This document shows, in pieces, positions 48,422 to 56,190 of a stretch of 64,000 bases of DNA. How positions within the stretch are numbered: position 1 is the first letter of the stretch; the number at the start of each line of letters is the position of its first letter. The notes under the pieces are model-generated. The model was not told the origin of the DNA, made no database searches, and saw only the letters and a list, made by a program, of their open reading frames with translations. This stretch comes from Nonomuraea roseoviolacea subsp. carminata (GTDB lineage Bacteria; Actinomycetota; Actinomycetes; Streptosporangiales; Streptosporangiaceae), in the NCBI RefSeq assembly GCF_024172185.1, contig NZ_JAMZEC010000001.1:6045001-6109000 (forward strand), given 5' to 3'. The position numbers and the translations under genes are program-made.

Positions 48422-48480
48422 GGCCCGTCAGGCGACCGGCCCGTCAGGGGACCGGCCCGTCAGGGGACCGGCCCGTCAGG
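48422..48480. repeat. 16-bp tandem repeat, about 3.7 copies
   Basis: Unit GGCCCGTCAGGGGACC, copies starting at 48422, 48438, 48454 and 48470 (the last partial). It lies in the 3' end region of a decayed hydrolase gene and contains that frame's stop codon. Confidence 0.85.
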
Positions 48481-48840
48481 CGGCGGTCAGGAACTCCAGC
48501 ACCCGCTTCCAGTCGTCCTCGCAGGCCGCGCGGTGCTCGCCGTACTCGGCGTCGAAGAAGCCGTGCGCCGCGCCCGGACAGGTGACCAGCTCGTGCCTCA
48601 CCCCGGCCGCCGAACAGGCCGAGGTCGGCGCCGACAGCTCGTCCGCCTGCTGGGTGGGCCCCGGCCCGTACGGGCCCGCGATGCCCGGCACGCCGTAGAA
48701 GCCGATCACCCCGGCGAACCCGAACCGCGGCGCGGAGGCGAGGAACGCGTTGCGCCCGCCCCTGCAGAATCCCAGCGCCACCGCCGGGCGGCCGAGCCGC
48801 TCGGCCGCGGCCATGATGTCGGCCTGGATGCCCGTGAGCT
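48476..48840 (-). pseudogene. Decayed dienelactone hydrolase fragment
   Basis: About 120 codons that match the C-terminal half of dienelactone hydrolases: the nucleophile motif GFCRGGR, FAGVIGFYGVPG, and the terminal GAAHGFFDAEYGEH and DDWKRVLEFL. The N-terminal half is missing, and the stretch that should carry the catalytic Asp between GPTQQADELSAP and AAGVRHELV is deleted. The frame continues upstream only as the antisense of an unrelated MarR remnant. Read as a pseudogene; a short expressed peptide is not excluded. Confidence 0.7.
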
Positions 48841-48850
48841 GAACCGGCGC

Positions 48851-49042
48851 GGGCGCGTGGCCCGCGACCCCGACCCGGCCGACGGGCGGCGGGTCATCAC
48901 CGCGATCACCGACAAGGGGCGGGCCGCGGTGGCCAGCCGTGACCTGGTCATCACCGAGCGGCTCGCGCCGGTCGTGGACACGCTCCGTCGTCACGCGTTC
49001 GTCAGCATATGGCGACAAACGCGCCGTGTCAGCATATGCTGA
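48851..49042 (+). pseudogene. 3' remnant of a MarR-type regulator gene
   Basis: About 63 codons of plus-strand frame reading RDPDPADGRRVITAITDKGR, which matches the wing and following helix of MarR proteins, then ITERLAPVVDTLRRHAF. The DNA-binding helix and everything before it are absent, replaced by the antisense of the hydrolase fragment. The frame ends with TGA at 49040-49042 inside the palindrome upstream of the next gene. Confidence 0.6.
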
Positions 49043-49045
49043 CAC
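49001..49045. promoter_or_regulatory. Double operator with a 20-bp perfect palindrome over the -10 box
   Basis: GTGTCAGCATATGCTGACAC at 49026-49045 is perfectly palindromic. A second, imperfect copy, GTCAGCATATGGCGAC, lies at 49001-49016. TATGCT inside the main palindrome (49035-49040) is a TANNNT -10 box ending 6 nt before ATG 49047, so a bound repressor would block a leaderless promoter directly. Confidence 0.8.
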
Positions 49046-49046
49046 C

Positions 49047-49268
49047 ATGACCGCGAACGCCACCGATCTGGCCCGCGCCGCCGCCGACCCCGACCCCGGC
49101 GTGGGGCTCGCGGCGGTCGCGACCCTCAGGACGCTGCTGGAGGAGCTGGAGGCGACGCACGTGTCCAACGCCCGGGACCGCGGCTGGTCCTGGGAGCGGA
49201 TCGCCGACGCGCTCGGCGTGAAGCGCCAGACGGTCCACCGCAAGCACGCCCGCAGACTCGGAAGGTGA
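49047..49268 (+). CDS. Small helix-turn-helix protein
   Basis: 73 residues: an N-terminal helical region (ANATDLARAAADPDPGVGLA) and a C-terminal helix-turn-helix (GWSWERIADALGVKRQTVHR). It begins one base after a 20-bp palindrome and stops 4 bp before the Clp-N gene. Such two-gene units recur in actinomycetes. It may bind the palindrome itself or act with the Clp-N protein; neither is shown. Confidence 0.8.
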   Translation: MTANATDLARAAADPDPGVGLAAVATLRTLLEELEATHVSNARDRGWSWERIADALGVKRQTVHRKHARRLGR

Positions 49269-49272
49269 CGCG

Positions 49273-49839
49273 ATGCCGCCCCACGGACACCCGGCCCCGC
49301 CCCGGGGCCTGACCGACTTCACCCCGCCCGCGCGCCGCGCCATGGTCAGGGCGGGCACGATCGCGCTCGACGCCGGCCATCCGGCGCTGACCACCGGAGC
49401 CATCCTGCTGGCCCTCGCCGAGACGCGTCCCTTCGGCCTCGCCTCGTTCACCGCCACGCGCGAGCAGATCGGCGCCCGCGTCGACACGGGGCCGGACGCG
49501 CGGGCGCTGCTCGCGACGCTCGGCATCGACCTCGACGAGGTACGCCGTCACACCCGCGCCGGCGCCGACGACCCGGACCGGTGGCGGCTCACGCGCTCGC
49601 CGCTGCGGCCGCTCAGGATGACGCTGCACGGGCCGCTGGGGTCGATCCCGCTGGCCATGCACGCGCGCAAGGTGGTGGAGGTCGCCCGCTGGCGGCCCGG
49701 CCCGGTGACCGGGGAGAGCCTGCTGTGGGGCCTGCTGGCCGACGGCGCCAACGGCGCGGCGCGGATCATGCGCTCCGCCGGGGTGGACCTGTGCGCCCTC
49801 GCCCTGGAACTCGGCGTGCCGGTGCGGCGGGCGGCCTGA
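49273..49839 (+). CDS. Clp amino-terminal (Clp-N) domain protein without ATPase
   Basis: 188 residues comprising double Clp-N-type repeats (FTPPARRAMVRAGTIALDAG, HPALTTGAILLAL; then MHARKVVEVARW, VTGESLLWGLLADGANGAA). In ClpA/ClpC this domain binds substrates or adaptors; here no AAA+ module follows. It could be an adaptor, a decoy, or a stress sensor paired with the HTH protein just upstream. ATG 49273 follows GGAAGGTGACG. Confidence 0.85.
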   Translation: MPPHGHPAPPRGLTDFTPPARRAMVRAGTIALDAGHPALTTGAILLALAETRPFGLASFTATREQIGARVDTGPDARALLATLGIDLDEVRRHTRAGADDPDRWRLTRSPLRPLRMTLHGPLGSIPLAMHARKVVEVARWRPGPVTGESLLWGLLADGANGAARIMRSAGVDLCALALELGVPVRRAA

Positions 49840-49904
49840 CGGATGGTTCCCGTCAGGGTGGCACGGGGAGTGCGGGATCTCCGATACACTTGGCGAGGAA
49901 TCAA

Positions 49905-49977
49905 GGGGCTATGGCGCAGTTGGTAGCGCGCCTCCATGGCATGGAGGAGGTCTGGGGTTCGAATCCCCATAGCTCCA
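49905..49977 (+). tRNA. tRNA-Ala (anticodon GGC), copy 2
   Basis: 73-nt tRNA identical in every base to copy 1 at 32110-32182, with anticodon GGC at 49938-49940 and no encoded CCA. The flanks differ completely from those of copy 1. TACACT (49885-49890) is a possible -10 box. Confidence 0.98.
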
Positions 49978-49991
49978 CACAGACTGAGGGT

Positions 49992-50025
49992 GCGGCACTC
50001 GTTGGGGTGCCGCCTTTTCTTTTTC
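49992..50025 (+). terminator. Rho-independent terminator after tRNA-Ala copy 2
   Basis: 7-bp stem GCGGCAC / GTGCCGC with an 8-nt loop followed by CTTTTCTTTTT, the most U-rich terminator tail in the window. Confidence 0.9.
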
Positions 50026-50058
50026 GCCCCGCCTTCGTGCGGGGCTTCGCCGTGAGCT

Positions 50059-50088
50059 GTGGTACACCGTGGTACGCCGAAGTAGCAT
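50059..50088 (+). promoter_or_regulatory. Promoter/operator of the toxin-antitoxin operon
   Basis: Two direct copies of GTGGTAC (50059-50065 and 50069-50075) lie over the -35 region, and TAGCAT (50083-50088) is a -10 box 6 nt before ATG 50095. The repeats are good candidates for antitoxin binding and autoregulation. Confidence 0.5.
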
Positions 50089-50094
50089 GGAGTC

Positions 50095-50382
50095 ATGGAT
50101 GCCCCGAGGCCCCGCCCTACCGAGGTGAGCGTGCGCCAGTTCGTCAACGACTCCGGTAGCGTCACGCGCGGCCTGCGCGAGGGGAAGCGCTACATCCTGA
50201 CGATCAACGGTGAGCCGCTCGCCGAGGTGAAGCCGGTCAAGCGCCGCCGATTCGTTCCCACTGCCGAGGCGCAGGCCGTCTTCGCCACCGCTCCGGTTGT
50301 CGACTGGGACGAGGTACGGGCGGATCTCGACGAGGTGATCGACGACGAACTGCGTGATCCATTCGACGGGACCGGCCTGTGA
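50095..50382 (+). CDS. Type II antitoxin, Phd/YefM-like
   Basis: 95 residues. The N-terminal half has the Phd/YefM pattern (EVSVRQFVNDSGSVTRGLRE, GKRYILTINGEPLAEVKP) that binds DNA; the acidic C-terminal half (DWDEVRADLDEVIDDELRDP) should wrap and neutralise the toxin. It overlaps the PIN toxin gene by GTGA. It starts 117 bp after tRNA-Ala copy 2. Confidence 0.88.
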   Translation: MDAPRPRPTEVSVRQFVNDSGSVTRGLREGKRYILTINGEPLAEVKPVKRRRFVPTAEAQAVFATAPVVDWDEVRADLDEVIDDELRDPFDGTGL

Positions 50383-50807
50383 TCCGGCATGAGCGAGGCG
50401 TCCTCGACACGAACATCGTGGCCGCCTTCAAAATGTTCGATCCCGCAGAACTGCCCGTGGAGTCGGCGATCACCGCCGTCACGCTCGGCGAACTGTCGCG
50501 CGGCCCCTACGCCACCGATGACCCGGTCAGGCGCGCGGGAAGGGTCGCGGTGCTCCAGTACGCCGAAGCGGCATTCGGTGACCCGCTGCCGTATGACGCG
50601 GAGGCGGCGCGCGTGTTCGGGCAGATCTGTGCCGTCGTGTACGCGCAGGGCCGGCAGCCACGGAGCCGGACCGCCGACTTGATGATCGCTGCCACGGCCG
50701 CCGGCAACGATTTGCCGTTGTTCACCGCGAATCCCAAGGATTTCGCCGGTCTGGAGTCGCTCGTACGCGTGGTCGCCGTGACGCGACCCGACGGCGCGAC
50801 TGGTTAG
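50379..50807 (+). CDS. PIN-domain toxin (VapC family)
   Basis: 142-residue probable ribonuclease. The PIN acidic residues are in VLDTNIVAAF (first Asp), AVTLGELSRG (Glu) and SRTADLMIAA (Asp), with LFTANPKDFAGL near the end. VapC toxins cut tRNA or rRNA; the target here is unknown. Translation is coupled to the antitoxin. All key residues are present, so it looks active. Confidence 0.9.
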   Translation: MIRHERGVLDTNIVAAFKMFDPAELPVESAITAVTLGELSRGPYATDDPVRRAGRVAVLQYAEAAFGDPLPYDAEAARVFGQICAVVYAQGRQPRSRTADLMIAATAAGNDLPLFTANPKDFAGLESLVRVVAVTRPDGATG

Positions 50808-50817
50808 CGGGCCCGCC

Positions 50818-51111
50818 GTGACGGCGCGGAAGGTGGCGGCACGTGTCGCGGGGGTGTGCCTGTTCGCGTTCGGCGGGCTCGTTCTCTGGTTCGGCTACCA
50901 GATCAGCCCGTTCAGGTACGACGCGGTCGACCCCGGCGCTGGCAACCCGCAGTCCCTGGCGGACATCCTCGCCGTGACGCTCGCCGCCGGGATCGGCGTG
51001 CTGGCGACGTTCGCGGCATTCCTCGCGTTCAGGCGCGCCTGGGCGGGCGTCGTCGTGGTCGCCGTCTGGCTGCTCGCCGTCGGCCGGAAGGTGTACGTCT
51101 GGGTCGTGTGA
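50818..51111 (+). CDS. Small membrane protein, two to three helices
   Basis: 97 residues with hydrophobic segments at about 8-28, 50-70 and 74-95 and a polar loop (RYDAVDPGAGNPQSLADI). It starts at GTG 50818, 10 bp after the toxin gene, and may be on the same mRNA. No family recognised; no sign that it belongs to the toxin-antitoxin function. Confidence 0.6.
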   Translation: MTARKVAARVAGVCLFAFGGLVLWFGYQISPFRYDAVDPGAGNPQSLADILAVTLAAGIGVLATFAAFLAFRRAWAGVVVVAVWLLAVGRKVYVWVV

Positions 51112-51127
51112 CCGCGGGCCTTCGGCC

Positions 51128-51910
51128 TCACACCGTCCGGAGCATGCCGCCGTCGACGAAGTAGGTCGAGCCCACGGAGTAGCTCGCGCGGTCCGAGCAG
51201 AGGAAGACCAGGAGGTTCGCGACCTCCTCCGGCGTGGCGAAGCGGCCGATGGGGGCGTGCTCGCGGGCCACGTCGTCGAGGTGGCGCCGCCAGTCGTCGC
51301 CGCTGAGCTGCTTCGCCGTCTTCACCCAGTCGGGGGTGAGGACGAGGCCGGGGTTGACGCAGTTGACGCGGATGCCGTCGCCGACGACCTCGGTGGCCAG
51401 CACCTTGGAGAACATCATCAACGCGGCCTTGGTCACGTTGTAGATGGGCTCGTACCACAGGGGCTGCACCGCGCAGATCGAGGCGTTGTGGAGGATGACG
51501 CCGCCGCCGCGCCGGCGCATGCCGGGGACGAGCCCGCGGGCCAGCCGCACGGCGGCCATGACGTGTAGATCCCAGTACTCCTGCCACTTCTCGTCGGGCG
51601 CGTCGAGGATCGTCTCGTTGGACCCGGCTCCCGCGTTGTTGACGAGGAGGTCGGTGCCACCGAAGGCGTCCTCGGCGGCGCGGGTCAGCGTCGCCGTGCC
51701 CTCGCCGGTCGCCACGTCGCAGGCCACGGGAACGACGCGTACGCCGTGGTCCTCGGCGATCGCGCGCGCCTCGCGGTCGAGGCGGTCGGCGCCCCGCGCC
51801 GCGAGCACCAGGTGTGCCCCCTCGGCGGCCAGCCCCCGCGCCACCGCGAGGCCGATCCCCGAGCTGCCGCCCGTGACGACGGCCACCTTGTCAGCCAGCC
51901 CCAGTTCCAC
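51128..51910 (-). CDS. Short-chain dehydrogenase/reductase
   Basis: 260-residue classical SDR. It has the NAD(P) motif TGGSSGIG, NNAG, and the C-terminal GSTYFVDGGM. The catalytic YxxxK is YNVTK (PIYNVTKAALMM), and the preceding Ser is in HNASICAVQ. Substrate unknown. GTG 51910 follows GGAGG. It lies 45 bp downstream of the CadD-like gene on the same strand. Confidence 0.9.
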   Translation of the reverse strand: MELGLADKVAVVTGGSSGIGLAVARGLAAEGAHLVLAARGADRLDREARAIAEDHGVRVVPVACDVATGEGTATLTRAAEDAFGGTDLLVNNAGAGSNETILDAPDEKWQEYWDLHVMAAVRLARGLVPGMRRRGGGVILHNASICAVQPLWYEPIYNVTKAALMMFSKVLATEVVGDGIRVNCVNPGLVLTPDWVKTAKQLSGDDWRRHLDDVAREHAPIGRFATPEEVANLLVFLCSDRASYSVGSTYFVDGGMLRTV

Positions 51911-51955
51911 GAGACCTCCAAGGAGACGGTTCCTCCCCGGCTCCTACCCACCTGC

Positions 51956-52564
51956 TCAGCCGGAGGAGAGCACTCCTGACTCCAGGACGATGAGAGCCCC
52001 GACGGTCATGAAGACGAACGGGACGATCCAGTGGCCGTACCGCTCGACGACCTCGATGACCCTGCGGTGCGAGCCGAGCCAGGAGCCCGCCAGGCACCAC
52101 AGGGCGACGCCCGCGGCGAACACCGCGATCGTCACCAGCGACGGCACCGGGCCGATCGTGCGGAACACCGGCGTGTAGACCGACAGGTTGTCGGCGCCGT
52201 TGGCGATGGTCACGCCCGCCACGGCCGCCATGCCCGACGCGACGGCCGTCGGGGGCGGGTCGTCGCCGGAGTCCTTGCGGGAGCGCACGGCCGCGACGAG
52301 CCCGCGCACCCCCAGGGCGAACGGGACGAGCCCGAGCAGGCCCACCCAGCGGTCCGGGACGACCGTCAGGCCGAGCGCCGCGACCGCCGACAGGGCCACC
52401 AGGGCGGCGATCCCGGTGTACTGGCCGGCCCAGATCTGCCAGGGGCGAGGCGCCCCGTTGGCGCGGGACGACAGGAACAGGACGGTGAGGACGACGAGGT
52501 CGTCCACGTTCGTGCCGGCGAACATCCCGGCGGCTGTGACGATGGTGCCCGCGATGCCGTCCAT
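51956..52564 (-). CDS. CadD-like cadmium resistance transporter
   Basis: 202 residues with five to six hydrophobic helices and the family motifs GTNVDDLVVLTVLF near the N terminus and GADNLSVYTPVF in the second half. The family (LysE superfamily) includes cadmium exporters; actual substrate unproven. No metal regulator is adjacent. The 198-bp gap before the gas vesicle operon must hold divergent promoters. Confidence 0.87.
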   Translation of the reverse strand: MDGIAGTIVTAAGMFAGTNVDDLVVLTVLFLSSRANGAPRPWQIWAGQYTGIAALVALSAVAALGLTVVPDRWVGLLGLVPFALGVRGLVAAVRSRKDSGDDPPPTAVASGMAAVAGVTIANGADNLSVYTPVFRTIGPVPSLVTIAVFAAGVALWCLAGSWLGSHRRVIEVVERYGHWIVPFVFMTVGALIVLESGVLSSG

Positions 52565-52762
52565 GACGGCCGAACCTATCGCGGCGCGGGAACGGGAACG
52601 TGGGCGAGACAGCGTTCCCTGGCGGGCTTCTTAAACGTCGGGGTGACCGAGCGTCAATTCTGCCCGTTTTCTACCACTAAGTGTTTCTTCGTCCCCTTGT
52701 CGGGCACCGATGGGGCAGACCGGCCGCCGCCAGGCCGGGTGCCGACAGAAGGAGCGCGTGTC

Positions 52763-53725
52763 ATGAGCGACAAGTCCAGAATGGCGCTCGCCCTCGCCAT
52801 GGGGTACTGCCTCGGCCGGCGTCGCAAGCTTCGCATGGCGACCGCTCTGGCAATGGCGGGGGCGGCGGGCCGGCTGCGCAAGAACGGCGGCGGACTGCTG
52901 CAGCAGGGTCTGAAAGCGCTCGGCACGTCCCCCCAGATCGAAGAGATCACCACCCGGCTTCGGGGCGAGCTCATGGAGGTCGGCAAGGCGGCCGCCATGG
53001 CGGCCGCGAGCAAGCAGGTGGACCACCTCACCTCCAAGCTGCACGACCGCGCCGAGACGCTGCGGCACCCGAGCCCTCCCAGCCCTCCGGGCCCGCCGCG
53101 CCGTCGGGGCCGCGGGCGGCCCGCTGAGGAGGAGGAAGAGGGCTACGAGGGCGAGGAAGACGAGTACGAGGACGAAGAGGGCGAAGAGCCCGAGGAGCCC
53201 GAGGATGAAGAGCCCAAGGAGCCTGGGGGCGAAGAGGGAGAGTACGAGGGCGAAGAGGGCGAAGAAGAGGAAGAGGAGGAGCCCGCCGAGGAACGGCCGC
53301 GCGGCCAGGGTACCCGGGTGCGCGCGCAGGGCGCGTCCGGCGGGTCGCCCGTGAGCAGGGCCGCCACGGGCGGCACCTCGGGGGTGAGGTCGGCGGTCTC
53401 CGGGACCACGACCCGGTCGTCGGGGTCCAAGACCTCCACCGGCAAGGCCTCGCCCTCCACCGGCAAGGCCTCGCCCTCCACCGGCAAGGCCTCGCCCTCC
53501 ACCGGCAAGGCCTCGACGTCCAGGCCTTCCGCGAGCAAGCCTTCCGCGAGCAAGCCTTCCGCGAGCAAGCCCTCGGGAAGCAAGTCCTCGGGAAGCAAGT
53601 CCTCGGAGAGCAAGTCTTCCGGAAGCAGGTCGTCCGGTGGTGAGGCGAAGGCCGGAGCCCGGCCGGCCCGGCGCAAGGCCGATTCCGGTGAGAAGGGCGC
53701 ACCGGCCAGTAGGACGCGGAGGTGA
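52763..53725 (+). CDS. gvpY: Gas vesicle cluster protein, GvpY-like, acidic then Ser/Lys-rich
   Basis: 320 residues. Residues 1-40 carry two short amphipathic/hydrophobic stretches (RMALALAMGYCLGRRRKLRM); 50-110 are helical and soluble; about 115-190 are a Glu-rich block with YEGEEDEYEDEEGEE and GEYEGEEGEEEEEEE; about 215-320 are Ser/Lys/Ala-rich and strongly basic, including ASPSTGK repeats encoded by 21-bp DNA repeats (from 53441) and SASKP/SGSKS repeats. Streptomyces clusters hold a gvpY before gvpZ; identity is inferred from position and the N terminus. AAGGAG precedes ATG 52763. It overlaps the next gene region at its stop. Confidence 0.65.
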   Translation: MSDKSRMALALAMGYCLGRRRKLRMATALAMAGAAGRLRKNGGGLLQQGLKALGTSPQIEEITTRLRGELMEVGKAAAMAAASKQVDHLTSKLHDRAETLRHPSPPSPPGPPRRRGRGRPAEEEEEGYEGEEDEYEDEEGEEPEEPEDEEPKEPGGEEGEYEGEEGEEEEEEEPAEERPRGQGTRVRAQGASGGSPVSRAATGGTSGVRSAVSGTTTRSSGSKTSTGKASPSTGKASPSTGKASPSTGKASTSRPSASKPSASKPSASKPSGSKSSGSKSSESKSSGSRSSGGEAKAGARPARRKADSGEKGAPASRTRR

Positions 53726-53730
53726 GCCAG

Positions 53731-54936
53731 GTGGCTGACGCATCGAAGCCCGACGAGTCCACCAGGGAAGGTCCCGGCGGCGAGGTCGTCGACGCTCTGC
53801 AGGACCTCGCCATGGCCCTGGCCGAGCGGGCCCTGGGGTCCATCACCGAGAAGCTGGAGGAGATGACGGGGCGGCTCACCGACGTCGCCGAGGGCGACGG
53901 CTCGGGGTTGCTCCAGGCCATCACCGGGGGCAGCGGCGCCTCGGGGCTGCTAGGCGCGATCACCGGGGGCAAGGACGGCGGCGGGTTCTCGCCCGGGAAG
54001 ATGCTGCTGAAGGGGGCGGCGAAGGCCGTCACGGGCTCCATCGGCGAGAAGATCGGCGGCCTGTTCGGCAAGGGCAAGGGTGGCAAGGGTGGCAAGAGGA
54101 AGCTCAAGCTCACCCACATCTTCGAGACGGTCGACATCGGCGCGCCGATCCGGATCGTCTACAACCAGTGGACGAAGTACGAGGACTTCCCGACCTTCAC
54201 CAAGAAGGTGGAGAGCGTCAACCAGGAGTCCGAGGAGAAGGTCTCGTGGAAGGCGCAGGTCTTCTGGTCACACCGGACCTGGAAGTCCACGATCCAGGAG
54301 CAGATCCCGGACGACCGCATCATCTGGCGGTCGGAGGGGCCCAAGGGCTGGGTGGACGGAGCAGTGTCGTTCCATGAACTCGCCCCCAACCTGACCCGCG
54401 TCGTCGTCGTCCTCGAATACCACCCTCAAGGGATGTTCGAGCGTACGGGCAACCTGTGGCGGGCCCAGGGCAGGCGGGCACGCCTGGAGCTCAAGCACGT
54501 GGCGCGGCACATCATGAGGAACGTCATGCTGCACCCGGAGGAGATGGCCGACGACGGGTGGCGCGGCGAGATCCACGACGGCGAGATCACCAAGGACCAC
54601 GAGACCGCCATGCGCGAGGAGAAGGAACGCGAAGGCGGCGGAGAAGGCGAAGAGGGCGAAGAGGAAGAGCGCCCCGAGGAGTACGAGGGCGAAGAGGGCG
54701 AGTACGAGGGCGAGGAGGGCGCCGAGGAGGGCGAGGAGCCCGAAGAGGGCGAGGAGGAAGAGGGCGAGGAAGAGGAGCCCGAGGAGGAGGGCGAGGAGGA
54801 AGAGGAAGAGCAGCCGGTCGGCCGGGCCGGCGAGGGCGAGGAAGGCGAGGAAGGCGAGGAAGAGGAAGAAGAGGAAGAAGAGGAGGCGCCGCGGGCGCGC
54901 CGTCCCGCGCGTCGCCGGACGGCCGCGCGGCGGTGA
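53731..54936 (+). CDS. gvpZ: Gas vesicle cluster protein, GvpZ-like, with SRPBCC domain and acidic tail
   Basis: 401 residues. An N-terminal helical region (about 15-120, with a Gly-rich LLQAITGGSGASGLLGAITG stretch and a Lys/Gly patch GKGKGGKGGKRK) precedes an SRPBCC domain (about 130-275, IRIVYNQWTKYEDFPTF, DDRIIWRSEGPKG). The last 95 residues are almost only Glu and Gly. GTG 53731 is 8 nt after GGAGG; GTG 53722, overlapping the gvpY stop, is the alternative. SRPBCC proteins recur in actinomycete gas vesicle loci (gvpZ); their role is not known. Confidence 0.7.
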   Translation: MADASKPDESTREGPGGEVVDALQDLAMALAERALGSITEKLEEMTGRLTDVAEGDGSGLLQAITGGSGASGLLGAITGGKDGGGFSPGKMLLKGAAKAVTGSIGEKIGGLFGKGKGGKGGKRKLKLTHIFETVDIGAPIRIVYNQWTKYEDFPTFTKKVESVNQESEEKVSWKAQVFWSHRTWKSTIQEQIPDDRIIWRSEGPKGWVDGAVSFHELAPNLTRVVVVLEYHPQGMFERTGNLWRAQGRRARLELKHVARHIMRNVMLHPEEMADDGWRGEIHDGEITKDHETAMREEKEREGGGEGEEGEEEERPEEYEGEEGEYEGEEGAEEGEEPEEGEEEEGEEEEPEEEGEEEEEEQPVGRAGEGEEGEEGEEEEEEEEEEAPRARRPARRRTAARR

Positions 54937-54967
54937 GCCGGTGGCGTGAGGATCGGGGAGTGAGCGT

Positions 54968-55384
54968 ATGACTATCCAGCCCGCGGGCGGCGGTGGCGGA
55001 GTAGCCCAGCGACCCTCGGCATCGGGCCTGGCGGATGTGATCGACACCATCCTGGACAAGGGCCTGGTGATCGACGCGTACGTGCGGGTCTCTCTGGTGG
55101 GGATCGAGCTGCTGACCATCGACGCGCGGATCGTGGTGGCGAGCGTCGACACCTACCTGCGCTTCGCCGAGGCCGTGAACCGGCTGGACATCTCGGAGCA
55201 GGGCGGCCAGGGGCTGCCCGAGCTGATGCAGAACATCAAGCAGAACAAGGTCTCCCGGGAGGGCAAGAGCGCGGCCCAGGGCGTGCTGGAGGCCGCCGCG
55301 GAGAAGCTCGACGACCTGATGGGCGGCTCCGGGGACGAGGAAGAGGCGCGGTCCAGCCGCCGGCGTCGCAGGGGGGAGAGCTGA
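54968..55384 (+). CDS. gvpA: Gas vesicle structural protein GvpA
   Basis: 138 residues. The wall-forming core (about 20-72) is LADVIDTILDKGLVIDAYVR followed by VSLVGIELLTIDARIVVASV and YLRFAEAVNRLDI, the GvpA pattern of helix-strand-strand-helix. The C-terminal extension of about 65 residues is longer than in cyanobacterial GvpA and ends in an Arg-rich tail, as in other actinomycetes. ATG 54968 follows GGGGAG. This is the shell protein of the predicted vesicle. Confidence 0.93.
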   Translation: MTIQPAGGGGGVAQRPSASGLADVIDTILDKGLVIDAYVRVSLVGIELLTIDARIVVASVDTYLRFAEAVNRLDISEQGGQGLPELMQNIKQNKVSREGKSAAQGVLEAAAEKLDDLMGGSGDEEEARSSRRRRRGES

Positions 55385-55386
55385 TC

Positions 55387-56184
55387 ATGACGGACACCTC
55401 CACACGCGGGCAGGAGGGGCAGGAGTCCGCACCGGAAACCGGACAGGGCGTCTACCTGTACGGGATCGTGCCGGCCGACGTGCAGGTGTCGGACGAGGCG
55501 CGCGGTGTGGGCGACCCGTCCGCCGCGGTGACGATCGTCCGGCACGGCGAGATCGGCGCGCTGGTCAGCGAGCTGGTCCTGGGCCGTCCCCTGGGCACGC
55601 CCGACGATCTCTTGGCGCACGAGCGGCTGCTCGACGCCACCGCGGCCGAGGTGCCGGTGCTGCCCATCCGCTTCGGCGCGGTGGTGACCAGCGTCGAGGC
55701 GGTCGTCGAGGAGCTGCTCGCGCCGAACCACGACGACTTCCGGACGGCGCTGGAGGAGCTGGAGGGCCGCGCCGAGTACGTCGTCAAGGCGCGCTACGTC
55801 GAGCAGGCCGTCCTCAGGGAGGTGCTGGAGGAACAATCGGAGGCGGCGCGGCTGCGCGAGGAGGTGCGGAGGCTGCCCGAGGACGCGAGCAGGGAAGCGC
55901 GCATCCAGCTCGGCGAGCTGGTCAACGGGGCCATCAGTGCCAAGCGCGAGGCCGACACTCAGGCGCTCCTGGAGGCGCTGGAGCCGGTCTGCGTGCTGAC
56001 GTCCGTACGCGAGCCCACCCACGAGCAGGACGCCGCGCACATCGCGCTGCTCGTGGAGGTGGACCGGCAGGAGGACCTGGAGGAGGTGCTGAACCGGTTC
56101 GCCGAACAGTGGGAGGGCCGCGTTCAGATCCGGTTGCTCGGGCCGCTGGCAGCGTACGACTTCATCGTCACGCCGGAGGGGTGA
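55387..56184 (+). CDS. gvpF: Gas vesicle protein GvpF (GvpF/GvpL family)
   Basis: 265 residues with the family start GVYLYGIVPADVQ, central VLPIRFGAVVTSVEAVVEEL and terminal LLGPLAAYDFIV. GvpF/L proteins are minor components or assembly factors that contact GvpA. It starts 2 bp after gvpA and is followed 6 bp later by gvpG. Confidence 0.93.
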   Translation: MTDTSTRGQEGQESAPETGQGVYLYGIVPADVQVSDEARGVGDPSAAVTIVRHGEIGALVSELVLGRPLGTPDDLLAHERLLDATAAEVPVLPIRFGAVVTSVEAVVEELLAPNHDDFRTALEELEGRAEYVVKARYVEQAVLREVLEEQSEAARLREEVRRLPEDASREARIQLGELVNGAISAKREADTQALLEALEPVCVLTSVREPTHEQDAAHIALLVEVDRQEDLEEVLNRFAEQWEGRVQIRLLGPLAAYDFIVTPEG

Positions 56185-56190
56185 GGGCGC

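Noticed and set aside
32110..49977. An integrative element bounded by the two identical tRNA-Ala genes
   Set aside because: No integrase, excisionase, replication or transfer gene lies between them, the whole tRNA rather than an att-sized fragment is duplicated, and the interval holds mostly ordinary chromosomal genes. Kept only as a recombination note.
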